DNA from: an uncultured Prevotellaceae bacterium
Lineage (GTDB): Bacteria; Bacteroidota; Bacteroidia; Bacteroidales; Bacteroidaceae
Direction of reading: 5' to 3'
DNA length: 61,693 bases
Assembly: GCA_900318915.1 (NCBI GenBank)
Contig: ONMI01000011.1
Span: 1-61,693, forward strand
Each line of letters opens with the position of its first letter. Within the stretch, counting starts at the first letter, position 1. Below the pieces are notes generated by a model. It saw only the letters and a program-made list of their open reading frames with translations. It was not told the origin of the DNA and made no database searches. This document shows, piece after piece, positions 44,221 to 52,212 of the stretch. Made by a program: the position numbers and the translations under genes.

Positions 44221-46758
44221 ATGGAAGAAAACAACAATCTTGTAAATGAGAATTTTCAGGAGCAAGAAGAGAAATCATTTTTCAATTTCCGTTCTCTGTT
44301 TGAGACCTTCATTCTCAACTGGCAGTGGTTTGCGCTTTCGCTGATTATCTGCTTAGGTGTAGCCGCCATTTATCTTCGCTACACAACCCCTCAGTATCAG
44401 GCTTCGGCCAAGATGCTGATTAAGGAGGAGGAAGACCAGCGTTCGCGCAATGCATTCCAGAACATGACGATGCTGGGTTCGGTGATTAACTCAGAAGGTA
44501 TCGACAATGAGATGGAGATTTTGAATTCGCACACTTTGGCTACAGATGTGGTTCGAGATCTCAAGCTCTATGTGACGTACTATTTAAAAGGACGCGTAAA
44601 ACATTTCTTAATATACAAGACCCAGCCCATCACGGTAGACATAGACCCTGCCCACTTGGAGACGCTTACCTCCCCGATTAACCTGACGATTACCCGTTCG
44701 GGCAACAACTACAAGGTATCCGGTTCCTACTACACCTCTAATTCAGAGGGCGGAGTGTCGGGTCCCTACAGCATCGACAAGACGCTGACGTCTCTTCCGC
44801 AGGTTATCAAGACACGTGCCGGCATTCTCACCTTCAGCAACAACGGCACCCGCAAGTTTCATGAGGGCACCACGCTTGAGGTTGTGATCAACAATCCCGA
44901 CAACGCCTCTTACAAATATCAGCGCTACTTCAATGTGAATCCTTCTTCAAAGACCACCTCTATCGCTGTAATGTCGATTATCGACGAGATACCTCAGCGT
45001 GCGAAGGACTTTTTGGCCCAGCTTGTGGTATGCTACAACCGTCAGGCCAATGAAGACAAGAATGAGGTGGCTCTCCGCACGGAGAAATTCATCAACGACC
45101 GTCTGGAGAAGATCAACGCCGAGCTTGGCGAGACGGAGGGTCAGTTGGAGGAATACAAGAAGAAGCACCACATGACTGAGCTGAAGATGAATGCCCAGTC
45201 GGCCATGACGGGTGCTCAGATGTACGACCAGCGTCTGTCGGAGGCCAACACCCAGTTGGCCATGATCAACGAGGTGACCGGTTTCATGAACAATCCGAGC
45301 AACAAGTATCAGACGATACCCGGCAACATGTTCTCCGATACCAACGCCAACGCCATCATCAGCAAGTACAACGACGTAGTGATGCAGCGCAACCGTCTTC
45401 TTCGCACAGCATCGGAGGAGAGCCCGATTGTGGCACCTCTGACCGAGCAGTTGGAAGAGCTGGCTTCGAACATCCGCAAGACTCTTGCTCAGAACCGCAA
45501 GAATCTTGAGATTCAGCGCAACGCCGTATCCGACCAGTATGGCAAGTATACGGGTCAGATCAGCGCCACTCCCGAGCAGGAGCGCATGCTCACCCAGATA
45601 GGCCGTCAGCAGGAGGTTCGTTCCGGTCTTTACCTGATGCTGCTTCAGAAGCGTGAGGAGAACTCCATCTCTCTTGCCGCCACCGCCGACAAGGGCAAGC
45701 TGATTGAGAATCCCCAGTCGGGCGGAAAGGTGACCCCTGTGCCCTCTGTGGTTCTTCCGGTAGCACTTCTCATCGGCATTTTGGTGCCCGGCATCATATT
45801 GTTCCTGGTGAAATTCTTCCGTTATAAGATAGAAGGTCACGACGATGTGGCCCGTCTTACCAGTCTTCCCATCATTGCCGATGTGGCAGTGGCCAGTGAG
45901 ACCGCCAAGACGAAGGCCGACATTGTGGTACATGAGAACAAGAACAACCAGATGGAGGAAATATTCCGTGCCATGCGTACGAATGTCCAGTTCATGCTGA
46001 AGGAAGGTCAGAAGGTTGTGATGTTCACCTCGACCACCTCAGGTGAGGGCAAGACCTTCAACTGTGCCAACTTGGCCGTGAGTTTCGCCTTGCTTGACAA
46101 GCGCGTGATTATTGTAGGTCTTGACATCCGTAAGCCCCGTCTGGCTGAGTTGTTCGAGATAGAGGACCACAAGCACGGTATTACCAACCTGCTTCGCGTT
46201 GAGTCGCCCTCGGCCGAGCAGATCAAGGCCCAGATTATACCTTCGGGTGTGAACGACAATCTCGACCTGCTGTTGGCCGGTCCTGTTCCCCCCAACCCCT
46301 CCGAGTTGATATCCCGTCACAGTCTGGAAGAAGTAATAGACGAATTGAAGAAGCACTACGACTATGTGATTATCGATACAGCTCCTGTGGGTCTTGTTAC
46401 CGATACCCTTCAGATAGGCCGTGTGGTGGATGCCACCGTCTACATGTGCCGTGCCGACTATACCCCGCGTTCAAGTTTCGGCTTGGTGAATTCACTTTCC
46501 GCCGAGGGCAAGCTTCCCAACGTAGCTATAGTAATCAACGGTATTGACATGTCGAAGAAGAAGTACGGTTACTACTACGGTTACGGCAAGTACGGCAAGT
46601 ACAGCCGCTACAGCAGCTACTCGGCTTACGGCAACTACAACAGCTACGGCAAGTACGGCAACCGTTACGGCAACTACGGTCAGTATGGCTATGGTTCTTA
46701 CGGTTCCTACGGCAACAGCCATTACGCCAACAAGAACGACGACTCAGTGAAGCTCTAA
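44221..46758 (+). CDS. Wzc-type polysaccharide co-polymerase / BY-type tyrosine kinase
   Basis: 845 residues. Two transmembrane helices (about residues 35-58 and 515-535) flank a periplasmic Wzz domain with coiled coil; the cytoplasmic kinase has Walker A (TTSGEGKTFNC), Walker A' (VIIVGLDIRKPRL) and Walker B (YVIIDTAPVGLVTD). The tail carries an unusually dense Tyr/Gly/Ser array of about 50 residues (YGYYYGYGKYGKYSRYSSYS and on) where autophosphorylation is expected. It controls chain length and export of capsule or exopolysaccharide; its usual partner, an outer membrane Wza-type protein, is not present beside it. Confidence 0.93.
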   Translation: MEENNNLVNENFQEQEEKSFFNFRSLFETFILNWQWFALSLIICLGVAAIYLRYTTPQYQASAKMLIKEEEDQRSRNAFQNMTMLGSVINSEGIDNEMEILNSHTLATDVVRDLKLYVTYYLKGRVKHFLIYKTQPITVDIDPAHLETLTSPINLTITRSGNNYKVSGSYYTSNSEGGVSGPYSIDKTLTSLPQVIKTRAGILTFSNNGTRKFHEGTTLEVVINNPDNASYKYQRYFNVNPSSKTTSIAVMSIIDEIPQRAKDFLAQLVVCYNRQANEDKNEVALRTEKFINDRLEKINAELGETEGQLEEYKKKHHMTELKMNAQSAMTGAQMYDQRLSEANTQLAMINEVTGFMNNPSNKYQTIPGNMFSDTNANAIISKYNDVVMQRNRLLRTASEESPIVAPLTEQLEELASNIRKTLAQNRKNLEIQRNAVSDQYGKYTGQISATPEQERMLTQIGRQQEVRSGLYLMLLQKREENSISLAATADKGKLIENPQSGGKVTPVPSVVLPVALLIGILVPGIILFLVKFFRYKIEGHDDVARLTSLPIIADVAVASETAKTKADIVVHENKNNQMEEIFRAMRTNVQFMLKEGQKVVMFTSTTSGEGKTFNCANLAVSFALLDKRVIIVGLDIRKPRLAELFEIEDHKHGITNLLRVESPSAEQIKAQIIPSGVNDNLDLLLAGPVPPNPSELISRHSLEEVIDELKKHYDYVIIDTAPVGLVTDTLQIGRVVDATVYMCRADYTPRSSFGLVNSLSAEGKLPNVAIVINGIDMSKKKYGYYYGYGKYGKYSRYSSYSAYGNYNSYGKYGNRYGNYGQYGYGSYGSYGNSHYANKNDDSVKL

Positions 46759-46768
46759 TTGTCAGGAG

Positions 46769-47200
46769 ATGAACATAGCAGTAGATTTTGACGGCACTAT
46801 AGTAGAGGACCAGTATCCCGCCATTGGCGAGGAGATACCCTTTGCCCTCGACACGCTTAAGATGCTGATAGCCGACCGTCACAAGGTGATACTGTGGAGT
46901 TGCCGCGAGGGTCAGCTTCTTGAAGACGCCGTACAGTGGTGTCGTGAGCGCGGTGTGGAATTTTATGCGGTGAACCGCGACTACCCCGAAGAGAAGAAAG
47001 AGTGGAACAATCACTTTTCCCGCAAGCTGAAGGTAGACATGTTTATCGACGACCGCAATGTAGGGGGTCTGCCCGACTGGGGCACGATGTACAAGATGAT
47101 CAAGGAACACACAACCTTCGGCACCATGATACGTGAAGCCCGTAAGACCCGCCTGAGCGACCACGAAGCCCCGAAGCGGAAACACTGGTGGAATTTCTAA
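46769..47200 (+). CDS. HAD-family hydrolase, BT0820-like
   Basis: 143 residues. Catalytic Asp pair in MNIAVDFDGTIVEDQYP, motif II/III elements VILWSCREGQLLED and the DMFIDDRNVGG acidic site. The size matches the small capless C0/C2-poor HAD proteins of Bacteroides such as BT0820. The substrate is likely a small phosphate ester. It starts 10 bp after the kinase gene and ends the unit before a terminator, so a role in surface-sugar nucleotide metabolism is plausible but not shown. Confidence 0.82.
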   Translation: MNIAVDFDGTIVEDQYPAIGEEIPFALDTLKMLIADRHKVILWSCREGQLLEDAVQWCRERGVEFYAVNRDYPEEKKEWNNHFSRKLKVDMFIDDRNVGGLPDWGTMYKMIKEHTTFGTMIREARKTRLSDHEAPKRKHWWNF

Positions 47201-47215
47201 AATCCCTATAAAGCG

Positions 47216-47249
47216 AAAAGAGGCAGGACCCGACGGTTCTGCTTCTTTT
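47216..47249 (+). terminator. Terminator of the rmlA-wzc-HAD unit
   Basis: A 15-bp stem with two G.U pairs (47216-47230 with 47235-47249) whose descending arm ends TTCTTTTG. The region 47250-47424 shows nothing else. Confidence 0.75.
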
Positions 47250-47424
47250 GTTAAGGAAGGAAAGAAAAATCTTTACAGTCTATAACAAGCGTCTCTATTC
47301 ATCTCGCCAATGTACAAAGAAATGTTTAAGGACTTACTGCAGTGATAGTTACCATGATATCATGAAAAAGGGGTGAAAAAGGCAAAAAAAGCAAAATAAA
47401 TTTTCATATCACGTTAAAAACTTG

Positions 47425-47432
47425 TATATTTG
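47425..47432 (+). promoter_or_regulatory. Minus-7 element of the HU gene
   Basis: TATATTTG at 47425-47432, about 43 bp ahead of the GTG used as start. No clear TTG minus-33. Confidence 0.45.
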
Positions 47433-47475
47433 CATTCCAAATAAAAATATAAGTAAAAACATATAACATCTAAAA

Positions 47476-47760
47476 GTGAACGAGATTTCGTCCTCTACAG
47501 GCTTACCCAAGAAAGATGTCTCGGCTACGGTAGAGGCATTTATGGAAGTGATTAAGAACAGTCTTCTGGAGCGCAAGGAGAATGTGTATCTCCGTGGTTT
47601 CGGCAGTTTCATTGTGAAGCACCGTGCCGAGAAGACGGCCCGCAACATATCGAAGAACACCACGATAGTAATAGGTGCTCACGACTTTCCCAGTTTCAAG
47701 CCCGCCAAGAGTTTTGTTAACAAAATGAAAGGCGAGGACACTGAGGGTATCGACGATTAA
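47476..47760 (+). CDS. HU-family DNA-binding protein with short N-terminus
   Basis: 94 residues, starting from GTG 47476. The body has the HU/IHF signature: TVEAFMEVIKNSLLERKENV, RGFGSFIVKHRAEKTARNIS and FKPAKSFVNKM. The typical first seven residues (MTKADIV-like) are missing: the frame runs into a TAA just 12 bp upstream of the GTG, and no ATG is available. Either the protein is naturally short, or the start is unusual, or the true 5' end was lost. It bends and compacts DNA; DNA-binding residues in the beta arms are intact. Confidence 0.8.
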   Translation: MNEISSSTGLPKKDVSATVEAFMEVIKNSLLERKENVYLRGFGSFIVKHRAEKTARNISKNTTIVIGAHDFPSFKPAKSFVNKMKGEDTEGIDD

Positions 47761-47798
47761 TTGCAACAAAATATAAACCCATTCATCAAATTAGAATT

Positions 47799-47888
47799 AT
47801 GCCAAACGGAAAGAAGAAGAAGGGCCACAAGATGGCTACGCACAAGCGTAAGAAGAGACTAAGAAAGAACAGACATAAGAGCAAGTAA
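47799..47888 (+). CDS. 29-aa very basic COX24/AURKAIP1-type micro-protein
   Basis: A short frame of 29 residues (MPNGKKKKGHKMATHKRKKR then LRKNRHKSK) with 16 Lys/Arg. It matches the COX24/AURKAIP1 domain pattern (KMxxHKRKKRLRKNRHK) related to mitochondrial ribosomal protein mS38 and to tiny bacterial ribosomal proteins. Located between the HU and RNase G genes, as in other Bacteroidetes. Probably a ribosome-associated peptide. Confidence 0.8.
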   Translation: MPNGKKKKGHKMATHKRKKRLRKNRHKSK

Positions 47889-47909
47889 TCCCTTATGGGT
47901 TGCGCTTCT

Positions 47910-47957
47910 CAGTCTATTCGACTGACACGGCGTGTCAACGGATTCCCTTCTGGAATT
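47910..47957 (+). promoter_or_regulatory. Three small adjacent hairpins ahead of RNase G
   Basis: CAGTC/GACTG (47910-47924), TGACAC/GTGTCA (overlapping, 47923-47937) and GATTCC/GGAATT (47941-47957). The first two overlap and are mutually exclusive. They lie in a 119-bp gap before the rng start and might be a processing site or autoregulatory leader. Confidence 0.3.
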
Positions 47958-48007
47958 TATTGACATGCCTTTTTAGTATTAAGTAGTAAAGGTTTATTAT
48001 TGAGACA

Positions 48008-49582
48008 ATGACCAGCGAAGTAGTGATAGATGTCCGTGCGAAAGAGATTTCGATAGCTCTTTTGGAAGACAAGAATCTGGTTGAGTATCAGAATGAGAGT
48101 CGCTCGGTATCTTTCTCGGTAGGCAACATCTACATAGCTAAGGTTAAGAAGCTGATGCCAGGTCTTAACGCCTGTTTTGTGGATGTTGGTTATGAGCGTG
48201 ACGCATTTCTTCATTATTTAGACCTTGGTAATCAATTCAACTCCTATGCGAAGTATCTGAAGCAGGTACAGAGTGACAGGAAGCGACTTTATCCTATTTC
48301 GAAAGCGAGCCACCTGCCCGATTTGCCGAAAGACGGCAGTATAGCCACGACACTGTCGGTAGGTCAGGAGGTATTGGTTCAGATAGTAAAAGAGCCCATA
48401 TCGACAAAGGGTCCCCGTCTGACAGGCGAATTAAGTTTTGCGGGCCGTTATTTGGTTCTGATGCCGTTCAACGACAAGGTATCGGTATCGTCGAAGATCA
48501 AGAGCGGCGAGGAGCGTGCACGTCTGAAGCAGTTGATTCAGAGCATCAAGCCCAAGAATTTCGGTGTGATAGTGCGCACCGTAGCCGAGGGCAAGCGTGT
48601 GGCCGAGCTGGACACGGAGCTGAAGGTGCTGTTGAAGCGTTGGGAGGACGCCATTACGAAAGTTCAGACCACTCAGAGCCGTCCACAGTTGGTATTTGAG
48701 GAGACGGGCCGTGCTGTAGCGATGCTACGCGACTTGTTCAATCCATCTTATGAGAACATCTACGTGAACGACGAGGAGGTGTGCAAGGAAGTGAAGCACT
48801 ATGTGACGCTGATAGCCCCCGAGAAGGCCGACATTGTGAAGCTCTACACCGGGACGGTGCCCATATTTGACAATTTCAACATCTCTAAGCAGCTGAAGTC
48901 GAGTTTCGGCAAGACGGTGAACTACAAGCACGGAGCCTACCTAATTATTGAGCATACGGAGGCACTTCATGTGGTAGACGTGAACAGCGGCAACCGCGCT
49001 CGTGGTGTGAACGGTCAGGAAGCGAATGCGCTGGATGTGAATTTAGGCGCTGCCGACGAGTTGGCTCGTCAGTTGCGTCTTCGCGACATGGGCGGCATCA
49101 TAGTTGTCGACTTTATCGACATGAACCTGGCAGAAGACCGTCAGATGCTCTACGAGCGGATGTGCAAGAACATGCAGAAGGACCGTGCGCGTCACAACAT
49201 CCTACCCTTGAGCAAGTTTGGCCTGATGCAGATTACCCGCCAGCGTGTGCGTCCTGCGATGGACGTGAATGTGGAGGAGACGTGTCCCACCTGTTTCGGC
49301 AAGGGCAAAATTAAGGCCAGCATTCTGTTTACCGACCAATTGGAGAGCAAGATTGATTACTTAGTGAATAAGATAGGCGTCAAGACCTTCTATCTGCATG
49401 TACACCCCTATGTAGCGGCCTACATCAACCAAGGTTTTGTGTCATTGAAGCGTAAATGGCAGTTGAAGTACGGTTTTGGAGTACATGTAGTCTCTTCTCA
49501 GATGATGGCTTTTTTGCAGTACGAGTTTTATGATGCGAAAAAGCAGTTTATCGACATGAAAGAGGAGATAGAGACCAAATAA
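48008..49582 (+). CDS. rng: Ribonuclease E/G
   Basis: 524 residues. N-terminal S1-like insertion (VGNIYIAKVKKLMPGLNACFVDVG), catalytic Asp pair region (VVDVNSGNRARG..DMGGIIVVDFIDMN), and the zinc link CPTCFGKGKI. No long C-terminal scaffold, so it is the RNase G type, an endonuclease for 5S/16S rRNA processing and mRNA decay. Follows HU and the COX24-like gene, a synteny common to Bacteroidetes. Ends before a bidirectional terminator. Confidence 0.95.
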   Translation: MTSEVVIDVRAKEISIALLEDKNLVEYQNESRSVSFSVGNIYIAKVKKLMPGLNACFVDVGYERDAFLHYLDLGNQFNSYAKYLKQVQSDRKRLYPISKASHLPDLPKDGSIATTLSVGQEVLVQIVKEPISTKGPRLTGELSFAGRYLVLMPFNDKVSVSSKIKSGEERARLKQLIQSIKPKNFGVIVRTVAEGKRVAELDTELKVLLKRWEDAITKVQTTQSRPQLVFEETGRAVAMLRDLFNPSYENIYVNDEEVCKEVKHYVTLIAPEKADIVKLYTGTVPIFDNFNISKQLKSSFGKTVNYKHGAYLIIEHTEALHVVDVNSGNRARGVNGQEANALDVNLGAADELARQLRLRDMGGIIVVDFIDMNLAEDRQMLYERMCKNMQKDRARHNILPLSKFGLMQITRQRVRPAMDVNVEETCPTCFGKGKIKASILFTDQLESKIDYLVNKIGVKTFYLHVHPYVAAYINQGFVSLKRKWQLKYGFGVHVVSSQMMAFLQYEFYDAKKQFIDMKEEIETK

Positions 49583-49624
49583 AAAAGAGGGGGCGCGTCT
49601 GCATGGACACCGCCCCCTTTTTTT
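49581..49624. terminator. Bidirectional terminator between rng and the C10 protease gene
   Basis: Stem AGGGGGCG/CGCCCCCT (49588-49595 with 49611-49618), 15-nt loop, with six A on the left and T7 on the right, so it works for both convergent genes. Confidence 0.85.
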
Positions 49625-49638
49625 CGGTGAACGCGTTT

Positions 49639-51657
49639 TTATTTCTTGAGATATTTCTTTCCGTTCACGATATAGGTACCTGCCGGCAGCTGCTGCAGCG
49701 GTTCAGCCATTTTCATGCCGTCGATGGAGAAAATACCCTGAGTAATGTTTACAGGTGTTCTGACATCTTGAATTCCCGCCTCAGCGTCAAACTCATAGAT
49801 ACTGTTGCCATAAAGTTTCCACCCCTCGGCCGTTTTGTATTTACTTTTCGTACCTTTGGGCACATAGAGCGCGCGGAGCGAGAGGTCGAGTTTGTCGATG
49901 GCGCTTGTTTCTATCACAGGCGGCTCCTCACAGAAGAGATACGTGCGTGCCAGGTCGAAGCAGCGGTTGAAGGCAAAGGCCCCCACCTTTTGCAGCGTTG
50001 TGGGCAGCGACAGCCGCTCATAAAGGTATCTGCCGGCGAAGGCAAAATCATGAATACAAGTAATGCCCTCAGGCACCCGGAAGTGCACATCCTGTCCGGG
50101 CAGGGCCTCGATGAGTTCTGTTTTGTCGGCAGAGAGCACATATCTCCCCTCGACGCAGAAGTCACTTTCCTCGCCGGCGGTCACCTTCACTGTATCGAGG
50201 TTGTTGCAGTTGGCGAACACCCCGTCGCCGTAATGTTTCAGGTTATCGGGCAGCGTGACATCGATGAGGAAAGAGCAGTCGGCGAAAGCCATAGCCGGCA
50301 TTTCATCGTTGTACGTGTAGAAAGCCGAGTCGGCCTCTAATCTGTAGGCGTCACCTCCTTCCACGAAACGTGCCCCGCTGAGGTCGAGAACAGACAGGTG
50401 TCCCATAGTGCCATGTCCTTCAGTGTCGCTGCCAGCCATTTCTCTGAGCAGCCGCAGGTCGGTACCATTAAGCGGTCCTTCGACCTTGAGCGCCACCACG
50501 CTATCGCGTTGCCATTCAGTGAGGCATTCGGCGAGAGTGCCTGGCTGTGTGACCTGCACGGAGAAGGTATCACACTCCAATTCGTCCGTATTGCATCTCA
50601 GCACCACGTCCTGATAGTAATTGAAGTCGTACATACCCCAGTAGACGTTGAGTGCCGCCAGGTCGAAATAGCCGTCTTCCTGTCCGTCCCATCCCCAGTT
50701 GATGTAGATTTTTCCCTGCGCGTTGTATCCATGGAGCACGAACTCATGTCCGGTGTACGACTGGTCTGAGCCACCATACACAAGCGGTCTGCCCAGCGAG
50801 AGTTGCGTGAAGATGATGTCCATCCACTCCTCATCGGTATATCTGGCCCTGTCGATTGTCACGGCGAGCGGATACTTGAGATGGTTTCTCAGTCCGAAGC
50901 AGAGCGACTCATTATAAGCCCCTGTTCCTACTCCCGAGCTATACTGCGCCTTCATGGCCAGTCCCACGTTGTACATGAGCAGGCCTACGGCTCTGCGCTG
51001 CCGTCCGTCGCCGCCGCCCCATCCATACTCATTGAGCATGGCCTTATAATTGTAGGTAGAGTTGGAGATATCCTCCTTCAGGCACGTGCCGTCGAAATCG
51101 CCGAAGGGATAGAATGTGAAAGGCTCCCCCACCCCTTTGTCGGGCCACTCATTGTATTTGAGCACCTGCGATGCAGCCGTGGCCACGCATCCTGTGGGAC
51201 ATCCCTCCGGCACATACATAGAGTAAGGATCATCCTGTCCCCATTTCGTCTTGACGAGCGGCGCCACGCTTGCGGCATGTTTGTCGGGGTCCGGTTTTAT
51301 GATTTTGAGCGGTGCCGTTCTGTGTGTGCCTACCACTTTCTCCATGGCCTGCAGCCACCATTTGAAGTTGGGATTATCGGTATTAGGATTGAACGCCGAC
51401 TCCGAGAATCCCAGCACAGCGGGAAAGTTGTCGTCGGCCGCCACCACGGCGAATCCACCGTTTTGGTAGCCATACACCGCATATCCATTACCCTCTTTGA
51501 GCAGCGCCAGTGGTGCAGCATTTCTGGATCCGTCGGCGGCGGGACGGGCCAGCACCTCGGCTGCCGCCCTTTTCATCTCCTGCTTGGAGCGAGGATTGGC
51601 CTGAGAAGTCAGTCCCCACGTCAGGAGTGCCAGTGTCACAAAAAAGATTTTTTTCAT
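49639..51657 (-). CDS. Secreted C10 cysteine protease (interpain-like) with BspA-type region and sorting tail
   Basis: 672 residues from ATG 51657; a longer frame to 51702 lacks a signal peptide. Signal peptide MKKIFFVTLALLTWGLTSQA, SpeB-type pro-domain, then catalytic Cys157 in GCPTGCVATAASQV, His304 in GHEFVLHGYN and the NWGWDG Trp motif. From about residue 400 on there are leucine-rich segments of the BspA type (DVTLPDNLKHYGDGVFANCN, FAFAGRYLYERLSLPTTLQK), and it ends in TYIVNGKKYLKK. The closest familiar proteins are interpain A of Prevotella and streptopain; it should degrade proteins outside the cell. Confidence 0.92.
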   Translation of the reverse strand: MKKIFFVTLALLTWGLTSQANPRSKQEMKRAAAEVLARPAADGSRNAAPLALLKEGNGYAVYGYQNGGFAVVAADDNFPAVLGFSESAFNPNTDNPNFKWWLQAMEKVVGTHRTAPLKIIKPDPDKHAASVAPLVKTKWGQDDPYSMYVPEGCPTGCVATAASQVLKYNEWPDKGVGEPFTFYPFGDFDGTCLKEDISNSTYNYKAMLNEYGWGGGDGRQRRAVGLLMYNVGLAMKAQYSSGVGTGAYNESLCFGLRNHLKYPLAVTIDRARYTDEEWMDIIFTQLSLGRPLVYGGSDQSYTGHEFVLHGYNAQGKIYINWGWDGQEDGYFDLAALNVYWGMYDFNYYQDVVLRCNTDELECDTFSVQVTQPGTLAECLTEWQRDSVVALKVEGPLNGTDLRLLREMAGSDTEGHGTMGHLSVLDLSGARFVEGGDAYRLEADSAFYTYNDEMPAMAFADCSFLIDVTLPDNLKHYGDGVFANCNNLDTVKVTAGEESDFCVEGRYVLSADKTELIEALPGQDVHFRVPEGITCIHDFAFAGRYLYERLSLPTTLQKVGAFAFNRCFDLARTYLFCEEPPVIETSAIDKLDLSLRALYVPKGTKSKYKTAEGWKLYGNSIYEFDAEAGIQDVRTPVNITQGIFSIDGMKMAEPLQQLPAGTYIVNGKKYLKK

Positions 51658-51698
51658 TGTGTTTCTGTTGATATAGACTTTTTGGATGCAGAAGCTTT

Positions 51699-52160
51699 TC
51701 ACCGTGGAATGACCTTGAATCGGATTCTGAAAGTCCGTTCCTTCTCATCCCAATTGGTGCCAAGCAGTTCGAACCGTCCTATCTGCCCAGTAGAGCGCAC
51801 ATGCTTACCGATGCAAGCGCACACATCATAGTCGCCGATTCGTACCAGGCGTATGGTGTCGGGCGCATCGGCGGGCAGTCGGTCGAGCGGAATATCATCC
51901 GGCAGGTTCCATCTGTCCACCATTTCGTAAGTGACGGGCAAGTCCTGCTCGATGAGTTCATTCATCTGTCGCTCTATCTCTCTTTCCACCTTCCTATCGG
52001 GTTTGCTATCCAGCCGGTAGGTGATTTTGCTTTTCTTCCTCTCCACATGCGCATCGTGGGAGCGTTCGCACCCGAACATCCTGATCATCAACTGATTGAG
52101 CAGGTGTTCAGCTGTATGTGCGGGCGGGAAAGAAACCTCTCTCTCTTCCATTATATCCAT
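51699..52160 (-). CDS. AlaX-like alanyl-tRNA editing domain protein
   Basis: 153 residues. Zinc-type motifs HTAEHLLNQ (HxxxH) and DVCACIGKHVRSTGQIG (Cys and His) match the editing domain of alanyl-tRNA synthetase, as in AlaX, which removes Ser or Gly from tRNA-Ala. A start at the second or third codon (MEEREVS) is also possible. Not linked in function with the protease and GH13 genes on either side. Confidence 0.82.
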   Translation of the reverse strand: MDIMEEREVSFPPAHTAEHLLNQLMIRMFGCERSHDAHVERKKSKITYRLDSKPDRKVEREIERQMNELIEQDLPVTYEMVDRWNLPDDIPLDRLPADAPDTIRLVRIGDYDVCACIGKHVRSTGQIGRFELLGTNWDEKERTFRIRFKVIPR

Positions 52161-52212
52161 AACACGTGTATTTTAACGGTGAATTCTATTAAATCCTATT
52201 ATTTGAAGCAGT

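Noticed and set aside
47201-47475. A small gene or RNA between the HAD and HU genes
   Set aside because: Apart from the terminator at 47216 and the HU minus-7 box there is only A/T-rich sequence with no frame or strong structure.
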